DNA from: Pseudisothecium myosuroides
Lineage: Eukaryota; Streptophyta; Bryopsida; Hypnales; Lembophyllaceae
Assembly (NCBI GenBank): GCA_951799445.1
Contig: OX637290.1
Span: forward strand, 34,032,987-34,096,986
Direction: 5' to 3'
DNA: 64,000 nt
The translations under genes and the position numbers were made by a program. Positions 22,701 to 33,325 of this stretch are shown here, piece by piece; positions within the stretch are counted from its first letter, which is position 1, and every line of letters begins with the position of its first letter. The notes under the pieces were generated by a model. The model worked only from the letters and a program-made list of their open reading frames with translations, was not told the DNA's origin and made no database searches.

Positions 22701-23203
22701 CGACGCGCTACCGGGTTGCTAGACTCTGCCATAGTTCACCGACACCGACTACTAAATCCGGTGCAATCGGCACCGACCTCACCCGTCTCTCCCTGTCGCG
22801 ATCTCTAACTCACCACTCTTTCTCTCAGCTAAGTGCACAAGACAATCAGCAAAGTGAAGAATGAGGAAGATTAGGTCTGGCGACGGTTTAAGTACTAGTC
22901 GAGCTGCTGACCGTTCCCCTCGGTAAACGGAAAGAGGTCCGTTCCCGTAGCGGTTCCCTAGCGGCGTAGGTCGGATACCTATTCCGTAGCTCGTTCCAAT
23001 CCGACCTAACTCGGATTTAAGATCCGCGTCTGCTCTTGAAAGAACCCGGTTTAAAGGATCTGGAATCTCGGATTCTAACTATCCGGAATTTATCTGTATC
23101 CGGTTCTAATTTCTTACTTCTTACCAAAGTTTTGAAATTTTTGCCTTACTTCTATCCTATTCCTATGCTATTTTTCTTTATTCTAAGTTTCCGTACTCCC
23201 ACA
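19707..23203 (-). mobile_element. 3.5-kb TG...CA element, copy A
   Basis: Reading the minus strand, it begins TGTGGGAGTACGG (23203) and ends GCGCGTACGACA (19707). It is 3497 bp and matches copy C end to end in architecture: leader, gag-like ORF and 1.1-kb trailer. The flanking 5-mers (CTTGT on the left, AGAAT on the right) do not match, so this copy lacks a visible target-site duplication. It abuts truncated copy B exactly at 23203/23204, which points to recombination between copies and not a simple nested insertion. Confidence 0.7.
20831..22732 (-). pseudogene. Gag-like ORF of copy A, one premature stop
   Basis: ATG at 22732, end at 20831. It is homologous to the copy C protein over the conserved N-terminal block (RPWNVKD, NQFELTVRG, SDCKDARQK, LYPEKPTRVTVTVANTIF, YLFHLYH, KYGL). 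A glutamate/aspartate run, a coiled coil and a basic tail (SSSKKSKRGK) follow. A single in-frame TAA at 21581-21583 breaks it where copy B has Q (EALQLVHNLTALVE). The rest is open on both sides, so decay is recent or the stop is read through. Confidence 0.7.
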
Positions 23204-24636
23204 AGAATGATCCCCGGCCCCGGCTTTTGGGGCGTCTTCAGCAAGTCGACATTGGGCAGCTCCGGAAAGTTCGTGAAATCCAGGGGCTTGTTTGGGTCGA
23301 GGTGCTCCAACAACTGCACCATCTCCTTCAGTATTCCTTCCATCCGGGCCTGGAAGTCGACCAAGATGGTCACCACCTTGGACCCGGATAAGTGGCCCAT
23401 GCCACTCAGCTGGTTGCTGAAGAGTCTTGATTTTAACACGGCTTCCGCGGGCTACTCCACCAACGCTGTCAGGTTGTGGACAAGTTGGAGAGCTTCCGTC
23501 TCCTTCTGTCGTGTAGCTACAGAATCCGTTTTAGCCCAATTCACCCGACCTAAAAGGTCGTCCCTCTCCTTCTCCAAGTTCTTGATCTGCTCATCCTTCT
23601 TACGCAGCAGATCCGGGTTTGGTCGTCGCCGGATCTCCGTCAAGATGTCTTCCGGCTCCACCTTCAACTCCGCGGCAATGCCCTGGATCATGTTCGACAT
23701 GCCAAAGTGCATGTGCTGAGCCTCCTCCATCCACTGCTTTCCGACATCGAAGAAGTCCGACTGCAATTTTGATCCCGGGGGCTGACTCGGCTCTCCTTTT
23801 TCCGGGGTCGACCGTTCCACCCTTGAGTTCGGATCGGTTGACTTCCTTCTCTTCTCCCGTTTGTCGACCAGCTCTTGCTGCTGCTGTTCTTCCTCATCGT
23901 CTTCGTCTTCTTCTTCTTCCTCCTCTTTCCCCTCAACTGGAGTATCCGGCGGAATTTCGTGCGTGAGACCGTACTTGAGGATCTCCAACCCGGTGTTGTA
24001 TATTAACACCTCTTCATTAGTGAGCACCTCCTGCTGATGATACAGGTGGAACAAATACGGGGTGAAGAGACTAGGTTTCCCCTTCCCGACGTGATCCACC
24101 AGTTTCTTCACTATGCCCACTATAACTTTCCCCCAGTGGACTACTTTATCTTCTAAGGTCCCGAAGATAGTGTTGGCCACTGTAACCGAAACTCGGGTGG
24201 GCTTTTCCGGATACAAGAACGGAATTAAAAATTCCAGCATCCGTTTCTGCCTAGCGTCCTTACAGTCACTCACAGGATATCCGTCCTTAGTAGTAACCGG
24301 ATTACGGAACTTCCCAATCCCGTACTTCTCTACCCGGGAACCTAATCCGGATCCGTTCTTCTCAAACCCGTATACGTCAGCCCATACATCCGCTGTCCAT
24401 GCTCCGGGTTGGCCTCTCACGGTCAACTCAAACTAATTTGGGACCTCGGAGACAAGTTGCTCCAGCATTTCCAAGTCCTTAACGTTCTAGGGCCGGTAGA
24501 TCAAACCTAAACACCCCATCCGGGTCAAATCTATTTCTAATTCCTTCCGGAATGTTGGATCGGTAGGAATGACCGGCCTCACTATGCGAGCTGTGACTGA
24601 GGACCAACACGCTATCGGGTTGCTAGACTCCGCCAT
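23204..24636 (-). pseudogene. Gag-like ORF of copy B, three stops, 3' truncated
   Basis: It would start at ATG 24636 by alignment with copy A. Three in-frame TAG codons break it, at 24489-24487 (RP-W-NVKD, Trp replaced), 24435-24433 (PN-Q-FELT, Gln replaced) and 23454-23452 (VE-Q-P, Gln replaced). After the conserved block and the start of the proline-rich tail (PQKPGPGI) the sequence runs into copy A. Confidence 0.7.
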
Positions 24637-25105
24637 TGTTCACCGACACCGACCTAAATCCGGTGCAATCGGCACCGACCTCACCTTTCTCTCCCTGGAG
24701 CGATCTCTAGCTCACCACTCTTTCTCTCAACTAAGTGCGCAAGACGATCAGCAAAGTGAGAATGAGAAAGATTAGGTATGGCAAAGGTTTAAGTACTAGT
24801 CGAGCTGCCGACCGTTCCCGTCAGCGAACGGAAAGAGGTTCGTTCCCGTAACGGTTCCCTAGGGTCGTAGGTCGGATACCTATTCCGTAGCTCGTTCCGT
24901 TCCGGTTAAACCCGGATTTAAGATCCGTTCCTTCTCCCAGTAAAACATGTTTTAACGGATCGGGAACCTCGGAATCTGATTATCCGGTATTTATCTGTAT
25001 TCGGATCTAATTTCCTAGATCTTACGCCAAATTTTGAAATTTTTGACTAACTCCTACCCTATTTCTAAGCTACATCTCTTCCTTATGAGTTTTTGTGCTC
25101 CCACA
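23204..25105 (-). mobile_element. Truncated TG...CA element, copy B
   Basis: The 5' end on the minus strand is TGTGGGAGCAC (25105). The body parallels copy A through its leader and most of the ORF, then stops abruptly at 23204 against copy A's terminus. About 1.6 kb of the 3' part is missing. Confidence 0.65.
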
Positions 25106-25109
25106 CGGG

Positions 25110-25345
25110 TGACTATAGGGGATTCTCTAATGGGTTTAGGTGACTCTAAGGGTGTGCTAGTAGCATTTTGGGTGACTGCAAGAGATTGTCTAATGGACTC
25201 AATTGACTCGACGCGTTCTAGTTGCATTTTGGGTGACTACAGGAGACTCTATAATGAGTTCAAGTGACTTTGAACGCGTGCTAGTAGCATTTTGGGTGAC
25301 TCCAAGGGATTCTCTAATGTGTTCACGTAACTTTGAGGGTGTGGT
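25110..25345 (+). repeat. Degenerate tandem repeat of about 65-70 bp
   Basis: About three and a half copies keyed by GTAGCATTTTGGGTGACT followed by AGGGATTCTCTAATG-like text. Non-coding. Confidence 0.7.
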
Positions 25346-25567
25346 ACTATGTGCATGTGATTAGATGGACATTCAGTTTTGTTTGATGAGTATCAGAGAG
25401 TGCAGCTCCCTTCATGTGAATTTTAGAGACCTTGTCATTTCATGAGGTGACTTTCAGATACTGTATGTTTGTTTTAGGTGTCACACTTGGGCTTCCACTT
25501 CCTTTTGACTTTCATGTATCCCTCCCAATGAGCGTTGCTCTTTTATTATGGAATTTTATTTCTGCTA

Positions 25568-26341
25568 ATGAAGGTGTCCTTGGGTGGTTTGTGTAAATGT
25601 TTAGATCCCATGACGCCATCTACATCTGTGTCCATCCAACAAACATTGAGGCGGGCACGATCTGGCACGGTGAGTCCATCGGTGGGCAGCAGGGTGTTGG
25701 ATGTGAAGAACACCTCATTAGATTTTGTGAATCCCACATCGCCCAATAAGAAGCGCAAAGAGGGTGGGCAGGTGGAGGGGAGATCAGATCATGCAGCCGC
25801 ATTGCTCGCCTCAAGTGAAAAGAAAAGAAAAGGGGCTGTGAAAAAATGTCTTTCACCGACAGTAGAGACTGTTAGGCCAGAATCAAAGGAGGGTTCTTCT
25901 GAGGGGAGCTCCGATGAGGACTTGTTTGAAGACGAGCGTAACCAGCCATCGCCAAGCACAAAAGAAACTGGATCGGGGAAACGTAAGTCCTCCGGCGGGT
26001 TTGATGGGAGCGAGATTCAGAGAGGTGCAGACAAGAAGAAAAGCCGGGATACTTTGTTGGAGCAAAAAAATGGCACTTCCAGAAAAGATCGGCAAGCACA
26101 TGGAGTGGCAGCTTCATCGGAGCCCAAAACAGGCACCTCCAACCAAAGACAGGAATTGAGTGGACCGACAACATCTGAGCAAGGTGCCGACAAGCCAAGC
26201 AGGAGCGGAAAGAAGGGAAAGACTCCAGTTTCAGAGCGTGTGTCCATGGCAAAGACAACAAGAGGGGCTGCCACGACTCCAGTTCCAGAGCGTGTGAAAT
26301 TAGCGAGGACAAGAGGGGCTGCCACAAAATCGAAGGTTTAG
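25568..26341 (+). CDS. Lysine/serine-rich hypothetical protein
   Basis: A 257-residue ORF from ATG 25568; the frame opens slightly earlier and an alternative ATG is at 25610. It is dominated by K, R, S, E and G with several nuclear-localisation-like clusters (NKKRKE, EKKRKG, GKRKSS, KKKSRD, SGKKGK) and an acidic patch (SSDEDLFEDE). Near its end a repeat recurs (TPV-ERV...A-TRGAAT). I recognise no domain. It could be a terminal exon of a nuclear protein or an accessory ORF of a mobile element. Composition alone keeps it open, so confidence is limited. Confidence 0.4.
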   Translation: MKVSLGGLCKCLDPMTPSTSVSIQQTLRRARSGTVSPSVGSRVLDVKNTSLDFVNPTSPNKKRKEGGQVEGRSDHAAALLASSEKKRKGAVKKCLSPTVETVRPESKEGSSEGSSDEDLFEDERNQPSPSTKETGSGKRKSSGGFDGSEIQRGADKKKSRDTLLEQKNGTSRKDRQAHGVAASSEPKTGTSNQRQELSGPTTSEQGADKPSRSGKKGKTPVSERVSMAKTTRGAATTPVPERVKLARTRGAATKSKV

Positions 26342-26811
26342 TATTTTGTAAGCACTGTAGTTATGTTCCTGTTGTATTGGTTAACTTATTTATTTTTTTG
26401 TATATGCTAGAGCTGCAAAAAAATTTTAGGGAGTGACAAACCTTCCAGTCTAAGAGTAAGCTTACATCGCAGCCGCGAAGATGTAGTTCTCAGGAAATTT
26501 GGAGATCTGTACTGCTGCTTTCTAAGTTGAGCACTCAGTGCTAAGTTTTCGAAGGTGTAAATGCTGAATGGTACTGTGCGTGGTATGATGGATCCAAAGT
26601 GCTATCTGTTTAGGCTGTGAGTTTGGTAGTAATGTGTGCGGGAAATTGCAGTTGGCCGAAATTCAAAGAATTGAGGAAATCATGAGAGGGGATGGTGAGG
26701 TTGCCACTAAACTAGACATTGTCATTGATAAGCCCGTAGGTTCAGGCTTCTGTTAATTGAGAATTTGTGAGGGAGCCTTTCATGTGATCTGCAGACTTCG
26801 CAAGCATTTGG
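26342..26811 (+). other. Possible exon-bearing stretch, unassigned
   Basis: An open segment at about 26650-26738 (CGKLQLAEIQRIEEIMRG and onward, then G|GTTCAGG as a possible donor) looks exon-like. I cannot link it to a gene. Confidence 0.3.
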
Positions 26812-28765
26812 AAACAACGTGGATTTTGTAGTGCATTGGCTTGTGTAAGCTCACTTTGCTGATTTTGATCATGCTTTACTGGATGTGGGTGTTTGGGTAG
26901 GGTGATACAGTAGTGCAGTCACGCTGCGGTGGGCAGTTACTAAGGTTCAACTCCTCCGTGATTGACTTAACTGTGGTTTTCTGTGGAGTCATCAGACATA
27001 GGAGCATGCAGGGCTATCGTAATTCAGGTATCAACGACGAGCATGCAGGGCTACCGTAGTACAGGTATCGACTAGGCTTATGTTTGACGGTGCCGGTTTT
27101 ACTGTGAGGGCCGTTTAGGGTAACAGAATCTACTTGAAGCACTTCGTGAGGTTTAGGATTGCTGGACTTGGCATTGGTAAGAAGCCATGCCCATGTACAA
27201 CTGAGCAGCATTAGTGCAAGCTTATTTTTGGCAATAAAATGAAATCAACCTGATGGGCAGGCAAATTCACTGTTAAGTGACTTGATTCTTATTCATTTTC
27301 ATATAGACTTTGTCATGTGTACACTTGAAATCAGTGCACCAATGCGAGAATGCTTTGAAAGGCCCTACATGATTGAATTTGTACTTGCAATGTTTAAAAT
27401 TTCTGGGACTTGGCATTGGCAAGAGGGAATGCACATGTACAATACAGCTATAGACATGAGAATCCGCAGTGAAGGCAGCACCAAACCTTGTCAGTAAAAT
27501 GAAATGAATTCGGTTGGTAGGCTGATTTTTTGCTTTAATTGGGGATGCATTTGGGTGTTTTAGTTGAATCCAATGTTGTTTGAAATGAATGGGTTCGGCC
27601 GGCAGCCACAAGGTTGAATTGGCTCAATTCAGTTACAGATGCTTGCTATCGGTGCTTTTAGATGAATCCATTTGGAGAATGTGGAAATTATAGTTTCTCC
27701 CCCAAAAAATTCGATGGGTTCAAGGCTCCCTCCCACCTCCCCCATTTATTTGCTTCCCCATTTTTTGGAGTAACAAGCACCAATTTTCCGTGAATAGATG
27801 GGAAATATTAAATGTGTTCATGAATTGTTCAATTTGTAGCCCACATTGGTGAATTCATTTTAAAATCCTTCAAAGGGAGTATCCACAAGAATTCTACAAT
27901 AGTCGACAATTAGTGAGGGTCAACAAGTTTTGGAGTAGATACAAGTAACCAAATTTTGCCACAAGGGCGACCATTCAAATGCCTTGGCATGACTATTGAT
28001 CTCCCAAATAAAATTAATAAATAAACTATGAGAGGCTGCATCACCATGGCTAATTAGACATCATGACATTTTAATTTCATGCTCAAGTAGTGCCAAAAGC
28101 CAAATAAAATACGGAGGCGGTCTACCAGCCTCCGTACTATCTGGTCACTACTTAGGGGATCTTCTTTATGGCTTATATGGATCGCTCGCAACAACACCGT
28201 ATTCTCGAGGAACACCTGGCCCCAAACCCTCCTACAAGACAAATTGTGGAATGCTCTCTTAGACTCAGGAAGGGCAGCGCAACTTAAAGCTCAGATCAGT
28301 GCTAGGCAACATCCTCAACGTCAAGACATCATTTGGTCCAAGTTTGATAGTATTTGGCTCCAATCTCCAGTGTTAGCTTCTAGGAGTGGGCCTATTATCG
28401 TTTGGAACAGAAAGGATCCAGACATCTGCTCCTTTGCGTAGTTGTTCCTTGTTTTGGTTTCTTTTTTGTTTGTCTTTGTCTTGCTCCTTGCTCTTTTCTC
28501 TTCTTTCGCCAGCTTCGGCTTGGCTATTGTTCTCTGGTTCCGGTTTAATACAATGGTACTTTCCATTTGTTCAAAAAAAAAAAAAAGCCAAATAAAATAG
28601 CACTTTGACACACAAAGATAATAATAGTGAAATAGGGTCTATTTTATTGTTGGCAAGTCTGAGGAGACCATGTTAGAGGAGACCTCGTACTCAGGCTTGA
28701 AACCCACCAATTATCCCATAATGTTTGCATTAGTCTTGATGAGCCACTATAAGAGGACCTTGTTC
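26812..28765 (+). repeat. Left arm of a large palindrome
   Basis: The reverse complement of 31930-33325 aligns here almost throughout. Examples are CACGCTGCGGTGGGCAGT against TACGCTGCAGTGGGCAGT, the block around GTTCAACTCCTCCGTGATTG, and the long shared segment 27270-28080. A L1 fragment (28112-28582) interrupts this arm only. Outward of about 26890 the similarity weakens but still includes GGAAACAACGTGG against GGAAACGACGTGG, which on the right arm is coding sequence of the DDE-like gene. Confidence 0.85.
28095..28599 (+). mobile_element. 5'-truncated L1 fragment with TSD
   Basis: Insertion 28112-28582 or so, flanked by AGCCAAATAAAATA at 28098-28111 and 28586-28599. It ends in an A run (28573-28586) and codes on the plus strand for the tail of a plant LINE ORF2 (IWSLLRGSSLWLIWIARNN, then VFSRNTWPQ, stop at about 28441). 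The right palindrome arm holds the uninterrupted site, which proves the insertion and its orientation. It came after the palindrome formed. Confidence 0.85.
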
Positions 28766-28914
28766 ATGATGCTAAGACAAGCCCGGAGGCCAATGGGATG
28801 TGACAACCGGAGCTCAAACTCATGGTTGGAACTGAAAATTGGTCTTCGGGAACCCTTTTGTTGAAATTTCATTTAGGGTTGAGAGCCCAGGGAGAAGGCA
28901 ACATGTCATCTACA

Positions 28915-29240
28915 TGTATTGAATTGAGATGTTTCCATTTTTTTAAAAATCCTATATACATGTCTACAATTTGAAAGTGGTTGGAAGTAATTTGAGCATT
29001 TTGGAAATGAATTGAGATGTTCCCATTTTTTTAAAGTCCTATGTACATGCGTACAATTTGAAACACTAGTAGAAAACATGGTCCTGAATGACTGGTCCAC
29101 AATGACTGCAGCAGTCATTTTTTGCCCACAATGACTACAAAATGACTACAAAGTGACTGCTGCGGTCATTGTGGACCAGTCACTTTTAGCTTGTTTTCTA
29201 CTAGTGAAAGTGCTTGAAAGTAATTTGAGCATTTTGGAAA
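28915..29240. repeat. Direct duplication of about 105 bp
   Basis: The block ATTGAATTGAGATGTT ... TACAATTTGAAAGTG ... GAGCATTTTGGAAAT occurs twice in tandem. The second copy is interrupted by the CACTA MITE, so the first copy is a natural empty site. Confidence 0.75.
29061..29209. mobile_element. CACTA-type MITE, AAA duplication
   Basis: 143 bp, 29064-29206, with perfect 15-bp terminal repeats CACTAGTAGAAAACA/TGTTTTCTACTAGTG and a 3-bp AAA duplication. CACTA-starting ends with a 3-bp duplication are typical of the En/Spm superfamily. Internal GACTGGTCCACAATGACTG is also inverted, so the whole unit can fold. Confidence 0.85.
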
Positions 29241-29362
29241 TTGGTGAATGCAACACTTGAGCCATCTACATCATGTATTGAATTGACATCTATGTAATCC
29301 GAAACTCATTTTGAAGTCCCACACACCTACTTCAATTTCATGGACCCAATTTAATTAAATTT

Positions 29363-30378
29363 CATTCTTTTCCCCATTTTTTTACTAAGAATTCAAGTTA
29401 TTGGCCTTGGGCCATTTCATTCCTTTCCCCATTTTTTTTACTAAGAATTCAAATTATTGGCCTTGGGCCATTTCACTCCTTTCCCCATTTTTTTTACTAA
29501 GAATTCAAATTATTGGCCTTGGGCCATTTCACTGCTTTCCCCATTTTTTTTACTAAGAATTCAAATTATTGGCCTTGGGCCATTTCACTCCTTTCCCCAT
29601 TTTTTTTACTAAGAATTCAAATTATTGGCCTTGGGCCATTTCACTCCTTTCCCCATTTTTTTTACTAAGAATTCAAATTATTGGCCTTGGGCCATTTCAT
29701 TCCTTTCCCCATTTTTTTTACTAAGAATTCAAATTATTGGCCTTGGGCCATTTCACTCCTTTCCCCATTTTTTTTACTAAGAATTCAAATTATTGGCCTT
29801 GGGCCATTTCATTCCTTTCCCCATTTTTTTTACTAAGAATTCAAATTATTGGCCTTGGGCCATTTCACTGCTTTCCCCATTTTTTTTACTAAGAATTCAA
29901 ATTATTGGCCTTGGGCCATTTCACTGCTTTCCCCATTTTTTTTACTAAGAATTCAAATTATTGGCCTTGGGCCATTTCACTGCTTTCCCCATTTTTTTTA
30001 CTAAGAATTCAAATTATTGGCCTTGGGCCATTTCACTGCTTTCCCCATTTTTTTTACTAAGAATTCAAATTATTGGCCTTGGGCCATTTCACTCCTTTCC
30101 CCATTTTTTTTACTAAGAATTCAAATTATTGGCCTTGGGCCATTTCACTCCTTTCCCCATTTTTTTTACTAAGAATTCAAATTATTGGCCTTGGGCCATT
30201 TCATTCCTTTCCCCATTTTTTTTACTAAGAATTCAAATTATTGGCCTTGGGTGATTTCATTCCTTTCTCCATTTTTTTTACTAAGAATTCAAATAATTGG
30301 CCTTGGGTGATTTCACTCCTTTCTCCATTCTTTTTACTAAGAATTCAAATTATTGGCCTTGGGCCATTTCATTCCTTT
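29363..30378 (+). repeat. 56-bp tandem array, about 18 units
   Basis: The unit contains CTAAGAATTCAAATTATTGG, CCTTGGGCCATTTCACTCC and TTTCCCCATTTTTTTT. Variants differ mainly at TCATTCC, TCACTCC or TCACTGC. Homogeneity is high in the middle and lower at the right edge (GGGTGATTTCA variants). It is satellite-like, with no ORF of interest, and sits at the centre of the palindrome. Confidence 0.95.
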
Positions 30379-31489
30379 TCCTGTTTTTATAGTAAGTCCA
30401 AATTTATTTCTTTTCCCCATGTTTATCCTTCCCCATTTTTATCCTTGCCCATTTTTTGTCCTTCCCCTTTTTTTTACCAAGAACCTAGATTAATTGTCTT
30501 CCCCATTCATTGACTTCTCTAATTTGTTTTTGGCCTTAATCACCAAAACTGCCCAATTTATTTTGTTACTTATAAATCTTTCTTTTAACCGCCGGATGGT
30601 ACCTGTAGTTACAGCAACTGCATGCCCAATTTTTTGAATCAGTTACTACTGAGCTTCGTAGCTACAGCAGGTACAACAACTCGGCCTCAGGTTCAGCAAC
30701 TCGGCATCAGGTTATTGAGCATGTAAATAATTACCTCCCCTTCCAAGGGCCTCTGATTGCAACTCAGTTGCTATGACTCTATGCTCAGGGACGGCCTAAC
30801 ACTGCCGCTCATGCCCAATGAGGGTGTTTGAAATACAAAGTCTTGACAAATAAGAATCTCTATAAGAATCTCTATAAAAGAGAATTTCATCCCATAATGA
30901 TTGGTGGGACCGGCATGAATTCCTATAAGAGTATTGTTTTGGTAAGAGCTTACAACTACTAAGAGTAGTGGAAACTAGGTAACCATAAGTAATTGTGATT
31001 GGCACTTTCCACTTGGCTTTGTAGTTTTAAGGGTTCTAGGTGTGAGTTAAATGGAGAAGTGTTCATGTCACCTTCATGGTCATGCATAATTTTTAATGTA
31101 ATGACATGACTTACCAATTGATATATTTTGTTTCAATTGCAAAAATAAAATAAAGCAAGCCTATCAAAAAATGGTAGAACTTCTAACTTTATCTTTTAGA
31201 GAACATCTCAATTAAACACATGTACAATGGCCCAGTCCCCCATTTTTAATTCTATATTTCAGATAATATTTTAATTGAATTTCATCAATGGCCCAAATTT
31301 CATTTTCAAAAATATTTTGGAGAACATCTCAATTTCACCATACATCATATATGGTCAATTGAACATTACATGTTACATTTTTAAAACTTCAATTGTAGAT
31401 ATCCAAACAGGATTTTCTTCCACAAAAGGTTCTAGAATTTAATACTCTTCCAAATCCCGGAAGTGTAATTTTGCAAAAAACTCTTGAAA
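30379..31489. other. Palindrome spacer, non-coding
   Basis: AT-rich spacer right of the 56-bp array with decayed TCCCCATTTTT units at its start. No gene. Confidence 0.5.
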
Positions 31490-31995
31490 TGAAATTTGAA
31501 CAAAATACCAGAAGACCAATGGGAATTACCTCCCCCAATTAATTTCATGGTTGGCAAGTCCCAAAGGCCTTCTGGCATGCCTTCTCACTTTACTTTAGTA
31601 CTCTTATAGAAGACCATGAAGCCTGATGCAAACATTATGGGATAATTGGAAGAATCACAAAATAGAATTTCAACCAAAACCTAGAAGACAGGTGGGAATT
31701 ACCTCCCACACTTAATTTCATTTCATGGTTGGCAAGTCCCACCGGGCCCCAGGTTACCTTCCCATTTCACTTTAGTCCTCTTATAGAAGACTACAAAGCT
31801 TAAACCAAACATTATGGGATAATTGGAAGGATCATTAAATAAATTTTCAACAAAATACCAGAAGACCAGTGGGAATTACGTCCCATAGAAATTAATTTCA
31901 TGGTAGGCAAGTCCCACTGGCCTTCTGGCATGCCTTCTCATTTCACTTCAGTACTCTTATAGAAGACCACGAAGCCTGATGCAAACATTAGGGGA
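31490..31995 (+). repeat. Tandem repeat of about 175 bp, three units
   Basis: Units start at about 31516, 31688 and 31865. Each holds GGGAATTAC, TGGCAAGTCCCA, CTCTTATAGAAGAC and AACATTATGGGATAATTGG. The last unit merges into the right palindrome arm, and its left-arm counterpart is at about 28650-28765. Confidence 0.8.
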
Positions 31996-33325
31996 TAATT
32001 GGCTTGTTTCTAGCCTAAGTACATGGTCTCCTCTTACAGGTTCTATAAAATAGACCCTATTTCACTATTATTATCTTTGTGTGTCAAAGTGCTATTTTAT
32101 TTGGCTTTTGGCACTACTTGAGCATGAAATTAAAATGTCATGATGTCTAATTAGCCATGGTGATGCAGCCTCTCATAGTTTATTTATTAATTTTATTTGG
32201 GAGATCAATAGTCATGCCAAGGCATTTGAATGGTCGCCCTTGTGGCAAAATTTGGTTACTTGTATCTACTCCAAAACTTGTTGACCCTCACTAATTGTCG
32301 ACTATTGTAGAATTCTTGTGGATACTCCCTTTGAAGGATTTTAAAATGAATTCACCAATGTGGGCTACAAATTGAACAATTCATGAACACATTTAATATT
32401 TCCCATCTATTCACGGAAAATTGGTGCTTGTTACTCCAAAAAATGGGGAAGCAAATAAATGGGGGAGGTGGGAGGGAGCCTTGAACCCATCGAATTTTTT
32501 GGGGGAGAAACTATAATTTCCACATTCTCCAAATGGATTCATCTAAAAGCACCGATAGCAAGCATCTGTAACTGAATTGAGCCAATTCAACCTTGTGGCT
32601 GCCAGCCCAAACCATTCATTTCAAACAACATTGGATTCAACCAAAACACCCGAATGCATCCCCAATTAAAGCAAAAAATCAGCCTACCAACCGAATTCAT
32701 TTCATTTTACTGACAAGGTCTGGCATTGCCTTCACTGTGGATTCTCATGTCTATAGTTGTATTGTACATGTGCATTCCCTCGTGCCAATGCCAAGTCCCA
32801 GAAATTTTCTTAAACATTGTAAGTACAAATTCAATCATGTAGGGCCTTTCAAAGCATTCTCGCATTGGTGCACTGATTTCAAGTGTACACATGACAAAGT
32901 CTATATGAAAATGAATAAGAATCAAGTCACTTAACAGTGAATTTGCCTGTCCATCAGGTTGATTTCATTTTATTGCCAAAAATAAGCTTGCACTAATGCT
33001 GCTCAGTTGTACATGGGCATGGCTTCTTGCCAATGCCAAGTCCAGCAATCCTAAACCTCACAAAGTACTCCAACTATCCTAAACCTCACGAAGTGCTTCA
33101 AGTAGATTCTGTTATCCTAGACGGCCCTCATAGCAAAACCGGCACCGTCAAACATAACCTATACTACGATAGCCCTGCATACTCCCATGTCTGATGACTC
33201 AACAGAAAACCACAGTTAAGCCAATCACGGAGGAGTTGAACCTCAATAACTGCCCACTGCAGCGTAATTGCCCGCCCCCTCCCAAACCCACCCAATTGCG
33301 GATTGAACAACTCAGCTCAACGAAG
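31930..33325 (-). repeat. Right arm of the large palindrome
   Basis: Inverted partner of 26812-28765. It lacks the L1 insertion, so it preserves the ancestral sequence there. It ends immediately beyond the stop codon of the minus-strand DDE-like gene at 33326, so the arm is that gene's 3' flank. Confidence 0.85.

Noticed and set aside
19702..25110. Target-site duplication for copies A plus B as one unit
   Set aside because: CTTGT (19702-19706) and CGGGT (25106-25110) share only three of five bases.
29363..30378. CRISPR-like array
   Set aside because: Units are contiguous 56-bp satellite monomers without unique spacers, in a eukaryotic genome.
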